A stretch of DNA of 64,000 nucleotides from Chloroflexota bacterium (GTDB taxonomy: Bacteria > Chloroflexota > Dehalococcoidia > Bin125), in the NCBI GenBank assembly GCA_009838735.1, contig VXQZ01000008.1:36819-100818 (forward strand). The letters run 5' to 3'. Below, piece by piece: positions 9,811 to 17,631 of the stretch. Numbering within the stretch: position 1 is the first letter of the stretch; each line of letters begins with the position of its first letter. The position numbers and the translations under genes were made by a program. The notes below the pieces were generated by a model. It saw nothing but the letters and a program-made list of their open reading frames with translations, made no database searches and was not told the origin of the DNA.

Positions 9811-10024
9811 CGGTCGTGGACAGTGCTGGTCGGGTGTTTCTGGAGCGGGTCATTTGGAATGCTTTCCGATGGAGCGTGGTTTGTCACGTTCATCGTATGT
9901 GAACATGGGTTCTTTCCTGGGAAGGAACGAGTGTTCTCAGTTACAGAGTCGGGATGTGCAGGGTCGACCGGCTGAGTGGCCGCGTAGCGCGTGCAGAGGT
10001 TGATGGATTGGCGGGCTATGGGGA

Positions 10025-10077
10025 GCCCCCCTCTGTCGCTCCGCGACATCTCCCCCCGCTCACGCGGGGGGAGAAAA
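10025..10077. repeat. GC-rich REP-like palindromic element (copy 1)
   Basis: The element starts with a CCCCCCTCTG tract and a GTCGC/GCGAC hairpin. A perfect ten-base stem follows, CTCCCCCCGC (10050-10059) with GCGGGGGGAG (10064-10073) and a four-base loop, and then GAAAA. A homologous element lies inverted at 29135-29178. It is in the gap before the double CoA-transferase gene and could act as a terminator or a dispersed repeat. Confidence 0.65.
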
Positions 10078-10204
10078 GCGCCAGACATTGGGCGTCGCTC
10101 TTCAATAGGAATGGCGTCGGGCAGGTAGATTGTGAGGTGGTCTCCACTCGCCGGAGTGATGCGGGTGGGTCCGGAATCGGGTCGTGGGAGTTGGAGCGGG
10201 AGAT

Positions 10205-12655
10205 ATGATCAGGGCGCTTGAGGGATTGCGGGTGCTGGATATCTCGGAGGGGTTGGCGGGGCCGTTTGCGGCGAAGCTGCTGGGGGACCTGGGCGCGGAC
10301 GTGATCAAGCTGGAGTCGCCCGAGGGCGACGAGGCGCGTCGCCGTGGTCCGTTCGCCGGTTCCGAGGACATCGAAACGTCGGCTCCGTTCCTGTACGCGA
10401 ATACGTCGAAACGCAGCGTGATCATCGATTCGTCCGATCCTGACGATCTCGCGCTGAGGGCGAACTTGCTCGAGTGGGCGGACGTGATTGTCTCCCATGA
10501 AACCGAGCTGTCGCTGGCTGCTCGGGGGATCGGCTATCGGCACCTGTCGGCGGGCAATCCTCGAGTCGTGTTGACCACGGTGACCGGATTCGGATCGGAC
10601 GGGCCGTATGCGGATTGGCCGTGGAACCACCTGACGGCCGGGGCGCTGGGTGGATTCACGTATCTGTGTGGTCGGGAGGATCGGGAGCCGTTGCAACTGG
10701 GCGCATCGGTGACGGAGACGCTGACCGGCGCATACGCCGCCGTGGCAACACTGATTGCGGTCCACGCGGCGCAAGCACACGGTCGCGGCGATCACGTTGA
10801 CGTATCGGTAGTCGAGGCTGCTGTAAACGCGGCGCTGTTGCCCGTCCAGCGCTACGACTACACCGGCAGCAGCGGCTCACGGCGGGCGGACATCGGACCG
10901 TCGCCGTCGTTCATTCTGCCCACAGCAGACGGATTCGTCGGCGCCAACGTGCTGACGCAGGCGCAGTGGGAGATGCTCTGTCAGTTCTTCGGTAGGCCAG
11001 AGTTCATCGAGGACCCGCTGTTCGCGGACGGCTGGTCGCGAATGGAGAATTCGCGGGATCTGGCCACTCAACTGGCCGAGCAGACCCGCCCTCGGACGGC
11101 GGAGGACGTGTTCCACGACGCGCAGACCTGGCGGATTCCGTTTGGGTTGATTCCGACGATGTCCGAGGTAGTCAATCTGCTGCCTCATCGCGAACGAGAC
11201 TTTTTCCTTGACTTCGAGCATCCGCGGGCCGGTCGGGTGCGGATGCCTGGGATTCCCTGGATGTTTGGGGAAGAGCGTCCGGTAGGCAGTCGGACGCCGT
11301 TACTAGGGGAGCACGATGAGGAAGTGAGAGTTGGAGGCTGGAGCGATGGGGATCGAGATTCCCGCGTCAAGCGCGGGAATGACGGAGGTGGGGAGCGGAA
11401 TGAAGAAGAGCGACCCGCGCGGCCGCTGGAGGGGCTGCGGGTGATTGACCTGTCGATGTTTATGTCGGGTCCGATGACGTCTCTAATCTTCGCCGATGGT
11501 GGGGCGGACGTGATCAAGGTGGAGTCTGTGCAGCGGATTGACGGATGGCGGGCCGGTGGCGCGACGGATGACTTCTGGTGGGAGTGGGCGCCGCAGTTCA
11601 ACTGGGTGAACCGGAACAAGCACGGGATCACACTGAACCTGACCGACCAGCGTGGGTCGGACGTGATCCGGCACATGGTCAAGGACGCGGACATCCTGGT
11701 GGAGAACTACACGCCCCGGGTGATGGGGAACTTCGGCCTTTCCTACGACGAGCTGCGCGAGATCAATCCGGAGTTGATCATGATCTCGATGCCGGGTTTC
11801 GGGCTGACCGGAACCTGGTCGCACTACACCGCGTTTGCCAATACGACGGAGCAGATGTCGGGGCTGCCGCACTTGACTGGTTACTCGGACGACCAGCCGA
11901 TTTTCAGCGGCACGACCGGCGGCGATCCGTTGGCGGGCGTGATGGGCGCGCTGGCGCTGCTCTCGGCGCTGGAGCGCCGGAGCCGGTTGAATGCTCAGGG
12001 CGAGCCGGGCGGATGCCATATTGACCTGTCTCAGACGGAGACGGCAACCTCGTTCACGGGCGAAGCGGTGACGGCGTATTCGATCTCGGGCGAGGATCCC
12101 GGACGGCAGGGCAACTATCACCCGAGGATCGCCCCGCACAGCACGTATCCCTGCCGCGACGAGGAATGGATCGCGATTGCCTGCGAGACCGATGCGCAGT
12201 TTGCCGACCTCGCCCGTCTGATGGGTCGCGACGATTGGCTCGAAATGGCATCGGACTTCGTCCATCGCGACGCCGCGCGCGAAGCGATCGACGCCGCCAT
12301 CGCCACATGGACCTCATCCTGTGACGCAGGAGAGTTGATGCGCGAGTTGCAAGAACTGGGCATTGCCGCCGGAGTGGTGTACGACGGACGCGGGCTGCTG
12401 GAGGATCCGCACCTGCAGGCGCGCAACTTCTTCATTGCCCAACACCACACGTACGCAGGTACTCGGCGGTATCCCTTGCAGCCGTATCGGTTTGCGAACT
12501 GGCGCGGGCCGGAAGTGGATCGGCCGTCGCCGACCCTGGGTCGGGACACGCGGGAAGTGCTGGGTCGGTTGACCGCCTTGACGGACGCGGAGGTCGACGA
12601 GATGGAGGCCGACGACGTGATCGGCACGATTCCGTTGGGCGAGCGCGGGGACTGA
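10205..12655 (+). CDS. Fused tandem family III (CaiB/BaiF) CoA-transferase
   Basis: This encodes 816 residues made of two complete CaiB/BaiF domains, about 1-380 and 405-805. Both begin with the family pattern (L-E-G-L-R-V-[LI]-D, then G-A-D-V-I-K-[LV]-E). Family III enzymes transfer CoA through an aspartyl-CoA intermediate. Domain 2 keeps the catalytic G-G-D (Asp574). Domain 1 has Ala167 where the Asp belongs (L-G-A). These enzymes normally work as interlocked dimers, so the fusion may be a built-in heterodimer with one active site. The linker (about 380-405) is encoded by a palindromic repeat sequence. ATG 10205 is chosen over an upstream GTG at 10184 because homology begins there. The substrate is unknown. 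Confidence 0.9.
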   Translation: MIRALEGLRVLDISEGLAGPFAAKLLGDLGADVIKLESPEGDEARRRGPFAGSEDIETSAPFLYANTSKRSVIIDSSDPDDLALRANLLEWADVIVSHETELSLAARGIGYRHLSAGNPRVVLTTVTGFGSDGPYADWPWNHLTAGALGGFTYLCGREDREPLQLGASVTETLTGAYAAVATLIAVHAAQAHGRGDHVDVSVVEAAVNAALLPVQRYDYTGSSGSRRADIGPSPSFILPTADGFVGANVLTQAQWEMLCQFFGRPEFIEDPLFADGWSRMENSRDLATQLAEQTRPRTAEDVFHDAQTWRIPFGLIPTMSEVVNLLPHRERDFFLDFEHPRAGRVRMPGIPWMFGEERPVGSRTPLLGEHDEEVRVGGWSDGDRDSRVKRGNDGGGERNEEERPARPLEGLRVIDLSMFMSGPMTSLIFADGGADVIKVESVQRIDGWRAGGATDDFWWEWAPQFNWVNRNKHGITLNLTDQRGSDVIRHMVKDADILVENYTPRVMGNFGLSYDELREINPELIMISMPGFGLTGTWSHYTAFANTTEQMSGLPHLTGYSDDQPIFSGTTGGDPLAGVMGALALLSALERRSRLNAQGEPGGCHIDLSQTETATSFTGEAVTAYSISGEDPGRQGNYHPRIAPHSTYPCRDEEWIAIACETDAQFADLARLMGRDDWLEMASDFVHRDAAREAIDAAIATWTSSCDAGELMRELQELGIAAGVVYDGRGLLEDPHLQARNFFIAQHHTYAGTRRYPLQPYRFANWRGPEVDRPSPTLGRDTREVLGRLTALTDAEVDEMEADDVIGTIPLGERGD
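11358..11380 (+). repeat. Palindromic repeat inside the CoA-transferase linker
   Basis: ATTCCCGC at 11358-11365 pairs perfectly with GCGGGAAT at 11373-11380 across a seven-base loop and is followed by GACGG. It lies in frame and encodes part of a charged linker (D-S-R-V-K-R-G-N-D). Similar small palindromes lie between genes at 29034-29052 and 39895-39911. Such palindromes are normally intergenic. Confidence 0.65.
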
Positions 12656-12661
12656 GGCGGG

Positions 12662-13315
12662 CTACGACCCCCCGGGATCTGCGACGCTGGACTGTCCGCA
12701 GTTGTCGATGTCGTCCTGGAATGGTGTGCCGAACAGTCGAGTGAGATCGAACGTAACCGGATCCTGGTCTGAGGCGAGCAGCCCGACCGTCATTTTCTTC
12801 GCTGATCGGAGCCGGTCATACCATTGGGACCCGTCCAACTGGAAGCTGACTCGCTCAAACACGCCATCCGGCGTGTACCAAGGCTGCAGATCCAAAGGCA
12901 CGCTAACCGTCTGCATCGGTTGATCGTCGATGAGGACCAAGAGAGCGGCATGATTCTCGTCGGTTCGCAGCGTGAAGCCGGTAAACGTGATTGCCAGTTG
13001 ATGGTTGCAGAACAGATGCATCGAGACGGCGTCCCACAGGTCACCTCCTCTAAGTATCGAGTACTCCAGATGAATGATCGGTGGGAACCGAGGCTGCTCA
13101 CTCACCCCGTATGAGAGCAGCGCCTCCTGGTCATGATGTTCGATGGTCGGTGAATCTGCCTGAGCCGAGGCGGGCGAGTCGGAGTCTGTGCTGATGCGCG
13201 ATTCGAGGCTGTCCCGCTGGACGGGGATTTCGTCGTGGCAGGCAACGAGGAAGAGAGTCAGCGCGAGAGCAGCGAGGGAGAGGCCAAAACTCCATGACCC
13301 CTGGTTGTACCGCAT
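12662..13315 (-). CDS. Predicted lipoprotein of unknown function
   Basis: This encodes 217 residues from ATG 13315. Residues 1-26 form a signal peptide ending in the lipobox L-V-A-C, so the mature protein is probably anchored in the membrane by a lipidated Cys. A Ser/Asp-rich stretch follows and then a globular domain of about 150 residues with no family that I recognise. An upstream in-frame ATG at 13360 would put 15 extra polar residues before the signal peptide and is disfavoured. The gene is divergent from the hydrolase gene that starts at 13371 and lies 6 bases from the stop of the CoA-transferase. Confidence 0.7.
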   Translation of the reverse strand: MRYNQGSWSFGLSLAALALTLFLVACHDEIPVQRDSLESRISTDSDSPASAQADSPTIEHHDQEALLSYGVSEQPRFPPIIHLEYSILRGGDLWDAVSMHLFCNHQLAITFTGFTLRTDENHAALLVLIDDQPMQTVSVPLDLQPWYTPDGVFERVSFQLDGSQWYDRLRSAKKMTVGLLASDQDPVTFDLTRLFGTPFQDDIDNCGQSSVADPGGS

Positions 13316-13370
13316 ATGGCCGATGGTACCCTTTCGGCAATTCTCAGCCGACGAATCCAAGGGTGCTCAC

Positions 13371-14255
13371 ATGCGACTGGCCAGTTTTTCGTTTGAAGAC
13401 ACGGTGCGTGTCGGTGTGGTGGTTGATGATGAGGTCGTCGACCTGTACCTGGCCGAGCCCGAGGCGCCGACGGATATGCGCGAATTCCTGGCGCTGGGCG
13501 AGGAAGGCCGGGTGATGGCCGAGTTCGCGGTGGAACGGGGCGGCAACCGGCGGCCCTTGTCCGATGTGGAGCTACTGGCGCCGGTGCCGAATCCACGCAA
13601 GTTCCTCGCCGTCGGTCTGAACTATGGCGACCACATCGCCGAGACCGGCGCACAGAAGCCGAGCATGCCGACCATATTCACTAAACAGGTGAGCTGTGTG
13701 CAGCGTCCGGGCGGCGGCGTACACATTCCGCTCGCCTCCAAGAACATCGACTACGAGGGTGAACTGGGAATCGTGATCGGCGAGACCTGCCGCCACGTCT
13801 CTGCGGATGAAGCGGAGTCAGTGATTGCCGGCTACACGATCGTCAATGACGTCTCGGTGCGCGACTTCCAGCGGCACACGCCGCAGTTCACAATGGGCAA
13901 GTCATTCGACACGCACGGGCCGGTTGGCCCGGTGATCGTCACCGGCGACGAGCTGGGCAATCCGCACGTCCTCGACATCCAGACCCACGTCAACGGCGAG
14001 CTGCGCCAGGACTCGAACACGAAGCACCTGATCTTCAACTGCTACGACATCGTCGAGTACGTCACCCAGGCGATGACGCTCGAGCCGGGCGACATCATCG
14101 CGACGGGGACGCCGTCGGGTGTTGCTGCCGCCATGACGCCGCCGCGCTGGCTAGTCGCCGGGGACACCGTGAGCATCACTATCTCCGGTATCGGGACACT
14201 CGAAAACAACTGCGTGCCCGAGCCCGAGGCGTCCCACGACGACGACCATCACTAG
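13371..14255 (+). CDS. Fumarylacetoacetate hydrolase family protein
   Basis: This encodes 294 residues starting at ATG 13371; the frame is open further upstream but homology starts here. The FAH fold binds a divalent metal through acidic residues seen in D-Y-E-G-E-L-G-I-V-I-G and in N-D-V-S-V-R-D. The second half has G-K-S-F-D-T-H-G-P-V-G-P and D-I-I-A-T-G-T-P-S-G-V, both typical of the family. Members cleave C-C bonds in oxo acids or decarboxylate oxaloacetate in aromatic and sugar-acid breakdown. The C-terminus ends in a His/Asp-rich tail (D-D-D-H-H). The substrate is unknown. It converges with the TPP decarboxylase genes. Confidence 0.9.
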   Translation: MRLASFSFEDTVRVGVVVDDEVVDLYLAEPEAPTDMREFLALGEEGRVMAEFAVERGGNRRPLSDVELLAPVPNPRKFLAVGLNYGDHIAETGAQKPSMPTIFTKQVSCVQRPGGGVHIPLASKNIDYEGELGIVIGETCRHVSADEAESVIAGYTIVNDVSVRDFQRHTPQFTMGKSFDTHGPVGPVIVTGDELGNPHVLDIQTHVNGELRQDSNTKHLIFNCYDIVEYVTQAMTLEPGDIIATGTPSGVAAAMTPPRWLVAGDTVSITISGIGTLENNCVPEPEASHDDDHH

Positions 14256-14259
14256 GCCG

Positions 14260-14865
14260 TTAGTCCTTCGCCAGCGCCTCGGCGACGGGCGGCCACATAC
14301 GGGCGAGGGCAGGCGTGCTTCCGGGCGGCGTCGGACGCGCGCTGTAGAAGCGGTCCTCGGGTCTGGTGTAGAGCTGGACGAGCGTCGGACCCTCGGCCGC
14401 GAGCAGTTCGTCGATTGCGGAGTCAAACTCCTCGGCGTCTCCGAATGACGCGGTCTGGGCGTAGCCCGCGCCCTCGGCCATCTGAGCGAAGTCGACCTGT
14501 TGCTGCGAGGGCAGCGGCTGCGAGCCGCTGGTCTCGTAAACGCCGTTGTGGATCACGATGTGCAGGAAGTTGGATGGCGCTGCTCCGGCGATCGTGCCGA
14601 GTGAGCCGAGTTGCATCATCAGCGAGCCGTCGCCGTCTATGACCCAGACGTCGCGGCCGGGCTGCGACAGGGCCACGCCCAGTCCGAGGGTGGATGCGCC
14701 ACCCATGAATCCGATGCAGGCGAGATTGAGGTCGTGGGGCGATTTCTGCCGCCAGGCGCCGTTGGCGGTCATCGTGCCGACGACGACCTGGTCCTCGCGA
14801 CGCCGGGCAAGGACGTCGAGGGCGGCGTCGAGGGACATTCGTTGAACTTCAGAGTTGTTGGTCAT
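14260..14865 (-). CDS. TPP-dependent decarboxylase, beta (TPP-binding) subunit
   Basis: This encodes 201 residues matching the C-terminal TPP-binding half of thiamine enzymes such as sulfopyruvate decarboxylase ComE and phosphonopyruvate decarboxylase. The key motif is G-D-G-S near residues 77-80, followed about 30 residues later by H-N-G-V-Y-E-T-S-G-S-Q, which completes the Mg-TPP site. The start overlaps the stop of the alpha-subunit gene by four bases (ATGA), so the two are translationally coupled. Together they would decarboxylate a 2-oxo acid; sulfopyruvate or phosphonopyruvate are the known substrates for split enzymes. Which one applies here cannot be decided. Confidence 0.85.
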   Translation of the reverse strand: MTNNSEVQRMSLDAALDVLARRREDQVVVGTMTANGAWRQKSPHDLNLACIGFMGGASTLGLGVALSQPGRDVWVIDGDGSLMMQLGSLGTIAGAAPSNFLHIVIHNGVYETSGSQPLPSQQQVDFAQMAEGAGYAQTASFGDAEEFDSAIDELLAAEGPTLVQLYTRPEDRFYSARPTPPGSTPALARMWPPVAEALAKD

Positions 14866-15368
14866 GATGTCGTTGTTCCTACCAGGAGGGCGACCGGGCC
14901 ATTGCGCTCCTGAGCCTCGTCGAAGGCTTCGGCAACGTGGTGGAGGTCCTCCGGTCCGTCGAGCAGGTGCGACGGGATGTCCAGAGTTTCCAGCAGGGGG
15001 CGACAGAGCCGGACCATTGATGAGCCGTCCTGCTCCGGCTCCAACTCAGCGTCGCGACCGAGCAGGCCGATCAGGAGGACGATGGGAAAGTGGCCGTCCA
15101 ACGCGACGCCTCGCAGGTTGTTGACGGAGGCGTAGAGGCCGGCGTGCTGAATCTGCATCATTGGGCGTCGGCCGCCGATGATCAGGCCGGCGGAGACGGC
15201 CACGGCCTCGTCTTCGGTTGAGCAGTGAATCGTGCGGATTTCCTCGTCGTCCATGAGCAGATCGAGCACCGTACGCTGATGCGTGTCGGGCACGAGGACC
15301 ACATCCTGGACCCCCGCGCCGCGGATTGCCGACAGCAGTTGGTCCGCCGGAATTGACTGGGCCGTCAT
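14862..15368 (-). CDS. TPP-dependent decarboxylase, alpha (pyrimidine-binding) subunit
   Basis: This encodes 168 residues from ATG 15368, with GGAGG seven bases upstream. It matches the N-terminal PYR domain of sulfopyruvate or phosphonopyruvate decarboxylase (ComD-like). The H-C-S-T-E-D-E-A-V-A segment near residue 47 carries the Glu that activates TPP, and Q-H-A-G-L near residue 75 is typical. It pairs with the TPP-binding subunit just downstream. A longer open frame to 15497 exists, but the strong ribosome site favours 15368. It is divergent from the TlpA-like gene, with 52 bases between the two starts. Confidence 0.85.
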   Translation of the reverse strand: MTAQSIPADQLLSAIRGAGVQDVVLVPDTHQRTVLDLLMDDEEIRTIHCSTEDEAVAVSAGLIIGGRRPMMQIQHAGLYASVNNLRGVALDGHFPIVLLIGLLGRDAELEPEQDGSSMVRLCRPLLETLDIPSHLLDGPEDLHHVAEAFDEAQERNGPVALLVGTTTS

Positions 15369-15420
15369 AGGCTGCCTCCAGATACTCAGCGGATTCACGA
15401 CCAGCGCTGAGCCGAACGCC

Positions 15421-16509
15421 ATGAATGATACCGACGAGACCGCAGAATCAGTCGAGTCAGACGATTCCAACGGCGGACTGCCGCACGAGAATCCCAACCG
15501 TCCGCGCGAGTATCACGGCGCGCGGACGGTCATCGCCGGGGCCGGAGTCGTGATTGCTGTTGCGGCGGCGCTCTGGCTAACCCTGCTGCAGCCGTCCAAC
15601 GGCGGGGGCGAAGGCGTGGTCGATTTGCCTGCCTGGCTGCCGACCGAGGGTCGGGAGGTCGGTTCGGAAATCGGAGACCTGGCTCCTGACTTCGATCTGG
15701 AGACGGTTGACGGCCAACGGTTCCGGCTCTCGGACTGGCGCGGGCAGCCGGTGCTGATCAATTTCTGGGCCTCCTGGTGCAGCCCGTGCCGGCGCGAGGT
15801 TCCAGCGCTGATCCGTGCGCTCGACGAACACGGAGCCAGGGGCCTCACCATCGTGGGGGTGAACATCGAGGAATCGACCTCGGTCGCCCTGAACTTCGTC
15901 GGCGAGTTCGGGATCGAATACGCGGTACCTATGGATTTCGATGGCGCGGTCTTTCGCGCCTATGGCGGCGGGGGGCCGAGTGGGCCGCCGCGATCGTTCT
16001 TCATCGATCCGGATGGCGTGATCGTGCGGATCTGGGCCGGCCAGGCGCCGGATGAGATCGTCGCGGAGCACACGCAGGAGTTTGCCGAGGCATACGCGAC
16101 CAACCAGGTCGGACAGTTGCCCGGACTGAAGTCGCCGCCGCCTGTCGAGGGAGGGGAAGATCTCGGGGTGGGCGCGGAAGTCGGCGCGATTGCGCCCGAC
16201 ATGCTGATGTCGCCGAAGCTCGAGCCGGATGGTCGCTGGCTGCTGAGTGCGGAACGCGGCAGGACCATCACCATCGCCATCGTGCCGCCGGGCTGCATGC
16301 GCTGCGGGAGAGCCGTCGGAGCTGAGGACGACGCAACCGAAGGCGCGATCATCCTGCTTGGCGGAACCGGCGATGACCAGGGAACAGAGCGCCTCGAACT
16401 GGAGTGGTCGCCGGACGTCGGACGGATCTACTCGCCGGAGGGCGACTTACAGTTGATTCAGATAGACGAACGGGGAGTGATCCTGAGCATTTCCGGAATG
16501 CTCGAGTAG
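15421..16509 (+). CDS. Membrane-anchored TlpA-like thioredoxin with a second CxxC domain
   Basis: This encodes 362 residues. A polar N-terminus is followed by one membrane segment (about 36-56), so the rest probably lies outside the cytoplasm. Residues 80-220 form a TlpA/ResA-type thioredoxin domain with W-A-S-W-C-S-P-C-R (C120, C123) and a later G-P-P-R-S-F-F-I-D segment. A second domain (about 245-362) has P-G-C-M-R-C-G (C292, C295) and is not recognised. The role is probably reduction or isomerisation of disulfides, as in cytochrome c maturation. The second CxxC could relay electrons. The gene lacks the repeat module found in the other secreted redox proteins of the window. Confidence 0.85.
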   Translation: MNDTDETAESVESDDSNGGLPHENPNRPREYHGARTVIAGAGVVIAVAAALWLTLLQPSNGGGEGVVDLPAWLPTEGREVGSEIGDLAPDFDLETVDGQRFRLSDWRGQPVLINFWASWCSPCRREVPALIRALDEHGARGLTIVGVNIEESTSVALNFVGEFGIEYAVPMDFDGAVFRAYGGGGPSGPPRSFFIDPDGVIVRIWAGQAPDEIVAEHTQEFAEAYATNQVGQLPGLKSPPPVEGGEDLGVGAEVGAIAPDMLMSPKLEPDGRWLLSAERGRTITIAIVPPGCMRCGRAVGAEDDATEGAIILLGGTGDDQGTERLELEWSPDVGRIYSPEGDLQLIQIDERGVILSISGMLE

Positions 16510-16527
16510 CCGATGACGGGATGAGTG

Positions 16528-17574
16528 ATGGCAGAGTTTCGCACCATCGTCAAGCACGGATATGAAGAGGTCGCGCTGTGGTGCGACCAGGATGTCGGCA
16601 TCGAGGCGATCTGCGCCATCCACTCGACGGCGCTGGGGCCGGCGATCGGCGGGACTCGCTGGCAGCCGTACGCCGACCGGGACGCCGCCTTCGCCGACGT
16701 GCTGCGTCTGTCGGAAGCCATGACGCTCAAGTCATCGGCCGCGCGGCTGCCGTTCGGCGGGGGCAAGGCGGTCGTGATCGGCGATCCGGCCCACAAGACC
16801 GAAGCGCAACTGCGCAGCTACGCCGAGTTCGTAAACGAGTTCGAGGGGCGCTACCTGACGACGACCGATGTGGGTACGACCACCGAGGAGATCGATCAAC
16901 TGTCTCAGTGGACCCCGCACATCGTCGGGACGTCGCCAACGCTGGGCGGTTCGGGCGACACATCAGCCCTGACTGCGGTCACGGTGCTCAACGGCATCTA
17001 CGCCACGCTGGATGCGCTTGACGGCGATCCGGACCCGGCAGGGAAGACGATCGTTGTGGTCGGCGTGGGCAAGGTTGGCTCAAGAGTCGCTCGTTCTCTG
17101 GCGGAGGACGGGGCGCGCGTATTGGTCGCCGACATCCGCGCGATCGCAGCTGCCGCGTTAGCCGTGGAAATCGGCGCGAACACGATCTCAGTCGATGAAG
17201 CGTTTGTTGTTCCCTGCGACGTGCTGTCGCCCAATGCGCTCGGTGGGGTCTTTGGCGAAGAGACAACTCCCGCGCTGCAATGTCGGGCAATCTGTGGCGG
17301 CGCCAACAACCAGCTCGTGCGTGACCCTGATGACGCCGCATCGATAGCCGAGCGCGGCATCCTCTACGCGCCCGACTATGTGGTCAACTCAGGCGGCGTG
17401 ATCTCGGTTGCGCAGGATGTCGCGGGCTGGAGCTACGCGCGGGCGGTCGAGCACGCTGAGGGTGTCTTCGAGACGACGCGTCAGATCTTTGAGCTCGCGG
17501 ATCGGCGCGAAATCACCACCGCCGAAGCGGCGCGTGAGTTCGCCCTATCGCAGATTCCCACGCCTGCGTCCTGA
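16528..17574 (+). CDS. Leu/Phe/Val-type amino-acid dehydrogenase (Glu dehydrogenase superfamily)
   Basis: This encodes 348 residues from ATG 16528 (a GTG lies three bases earlier). The family oxidatively deaminates branched-chain or aromatic amino acids with NAD. Visible motifs are G-P-A-I-G-G-T-R near residue 37, L-P-F-G-G-G-K near 73 containing the catalytic Lys, and V-V-G-V-G-K-V-G-S near 175 for NAD binding. C-G-G-A-N-N-Q-L and Y-A-P-D-Y-V-V-N-S-G-G follow in the C-terminal half. The length and motifs fit leucine or valine dehydrogenase better than glutamate dehydrogenase. It follows the TlpA-like gene by 18 bases and precedes the amidohydrolase. Confidence 0.92.
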   Translation: MAEFRTIVKHGYEEVALWCDQDVGIEAICAIHSTALGPAIGGTRWQPYADRDAAFADVLRLSEAMTLKSSAARLPFGGGKAVVIGDPAHKTEAQLRSYAEFVNEFEGRYLTTTDVGTTTEEIDQLSQWTPHIVGTSPTLGGSGDTSALTAVTVLNGIYATLDALDGDPDPAGKTIVVVGVGKVGSRVARSLAEDGARVLVADIRAIAAAALAVEIGANTISVDEAFVVPCDVLSPNALGGVFGEETTPALQCRAICGGANNQLVRDPDDAASIAERGILYAPDYVVNSGGVISVAQDVAGWSYARAVEHAEGVFETTRQIFELADRREITTAEAAREFALSQIPTPAS

Positions 17575-17631
17575 ATCCTCAACCCGATACCATGCGGGGG
17601 AACTACCTGGATGAACCAGCAGGAGCCCGAC

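Larger units (their letters stand above)
9568..10204. other. Non-coding, repeat-rich stretch of 637 bases
   Basis: No convincing gene is seen. The first part (9590-9810) is unusually T-rich and built on a ten-base period. The middle (about 9898-9935) holds a GAACA...TGTTC inverted repeat enclosing an imperfect GTTCTTTCC/GGAAGGAAC stem. The last part (10025-10077) is a GC-rich palindromic element that recurs at 29135-29178. Short open frames here follow the repeats and shift frame between copies, so they were not called. Confidence 0.6.
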
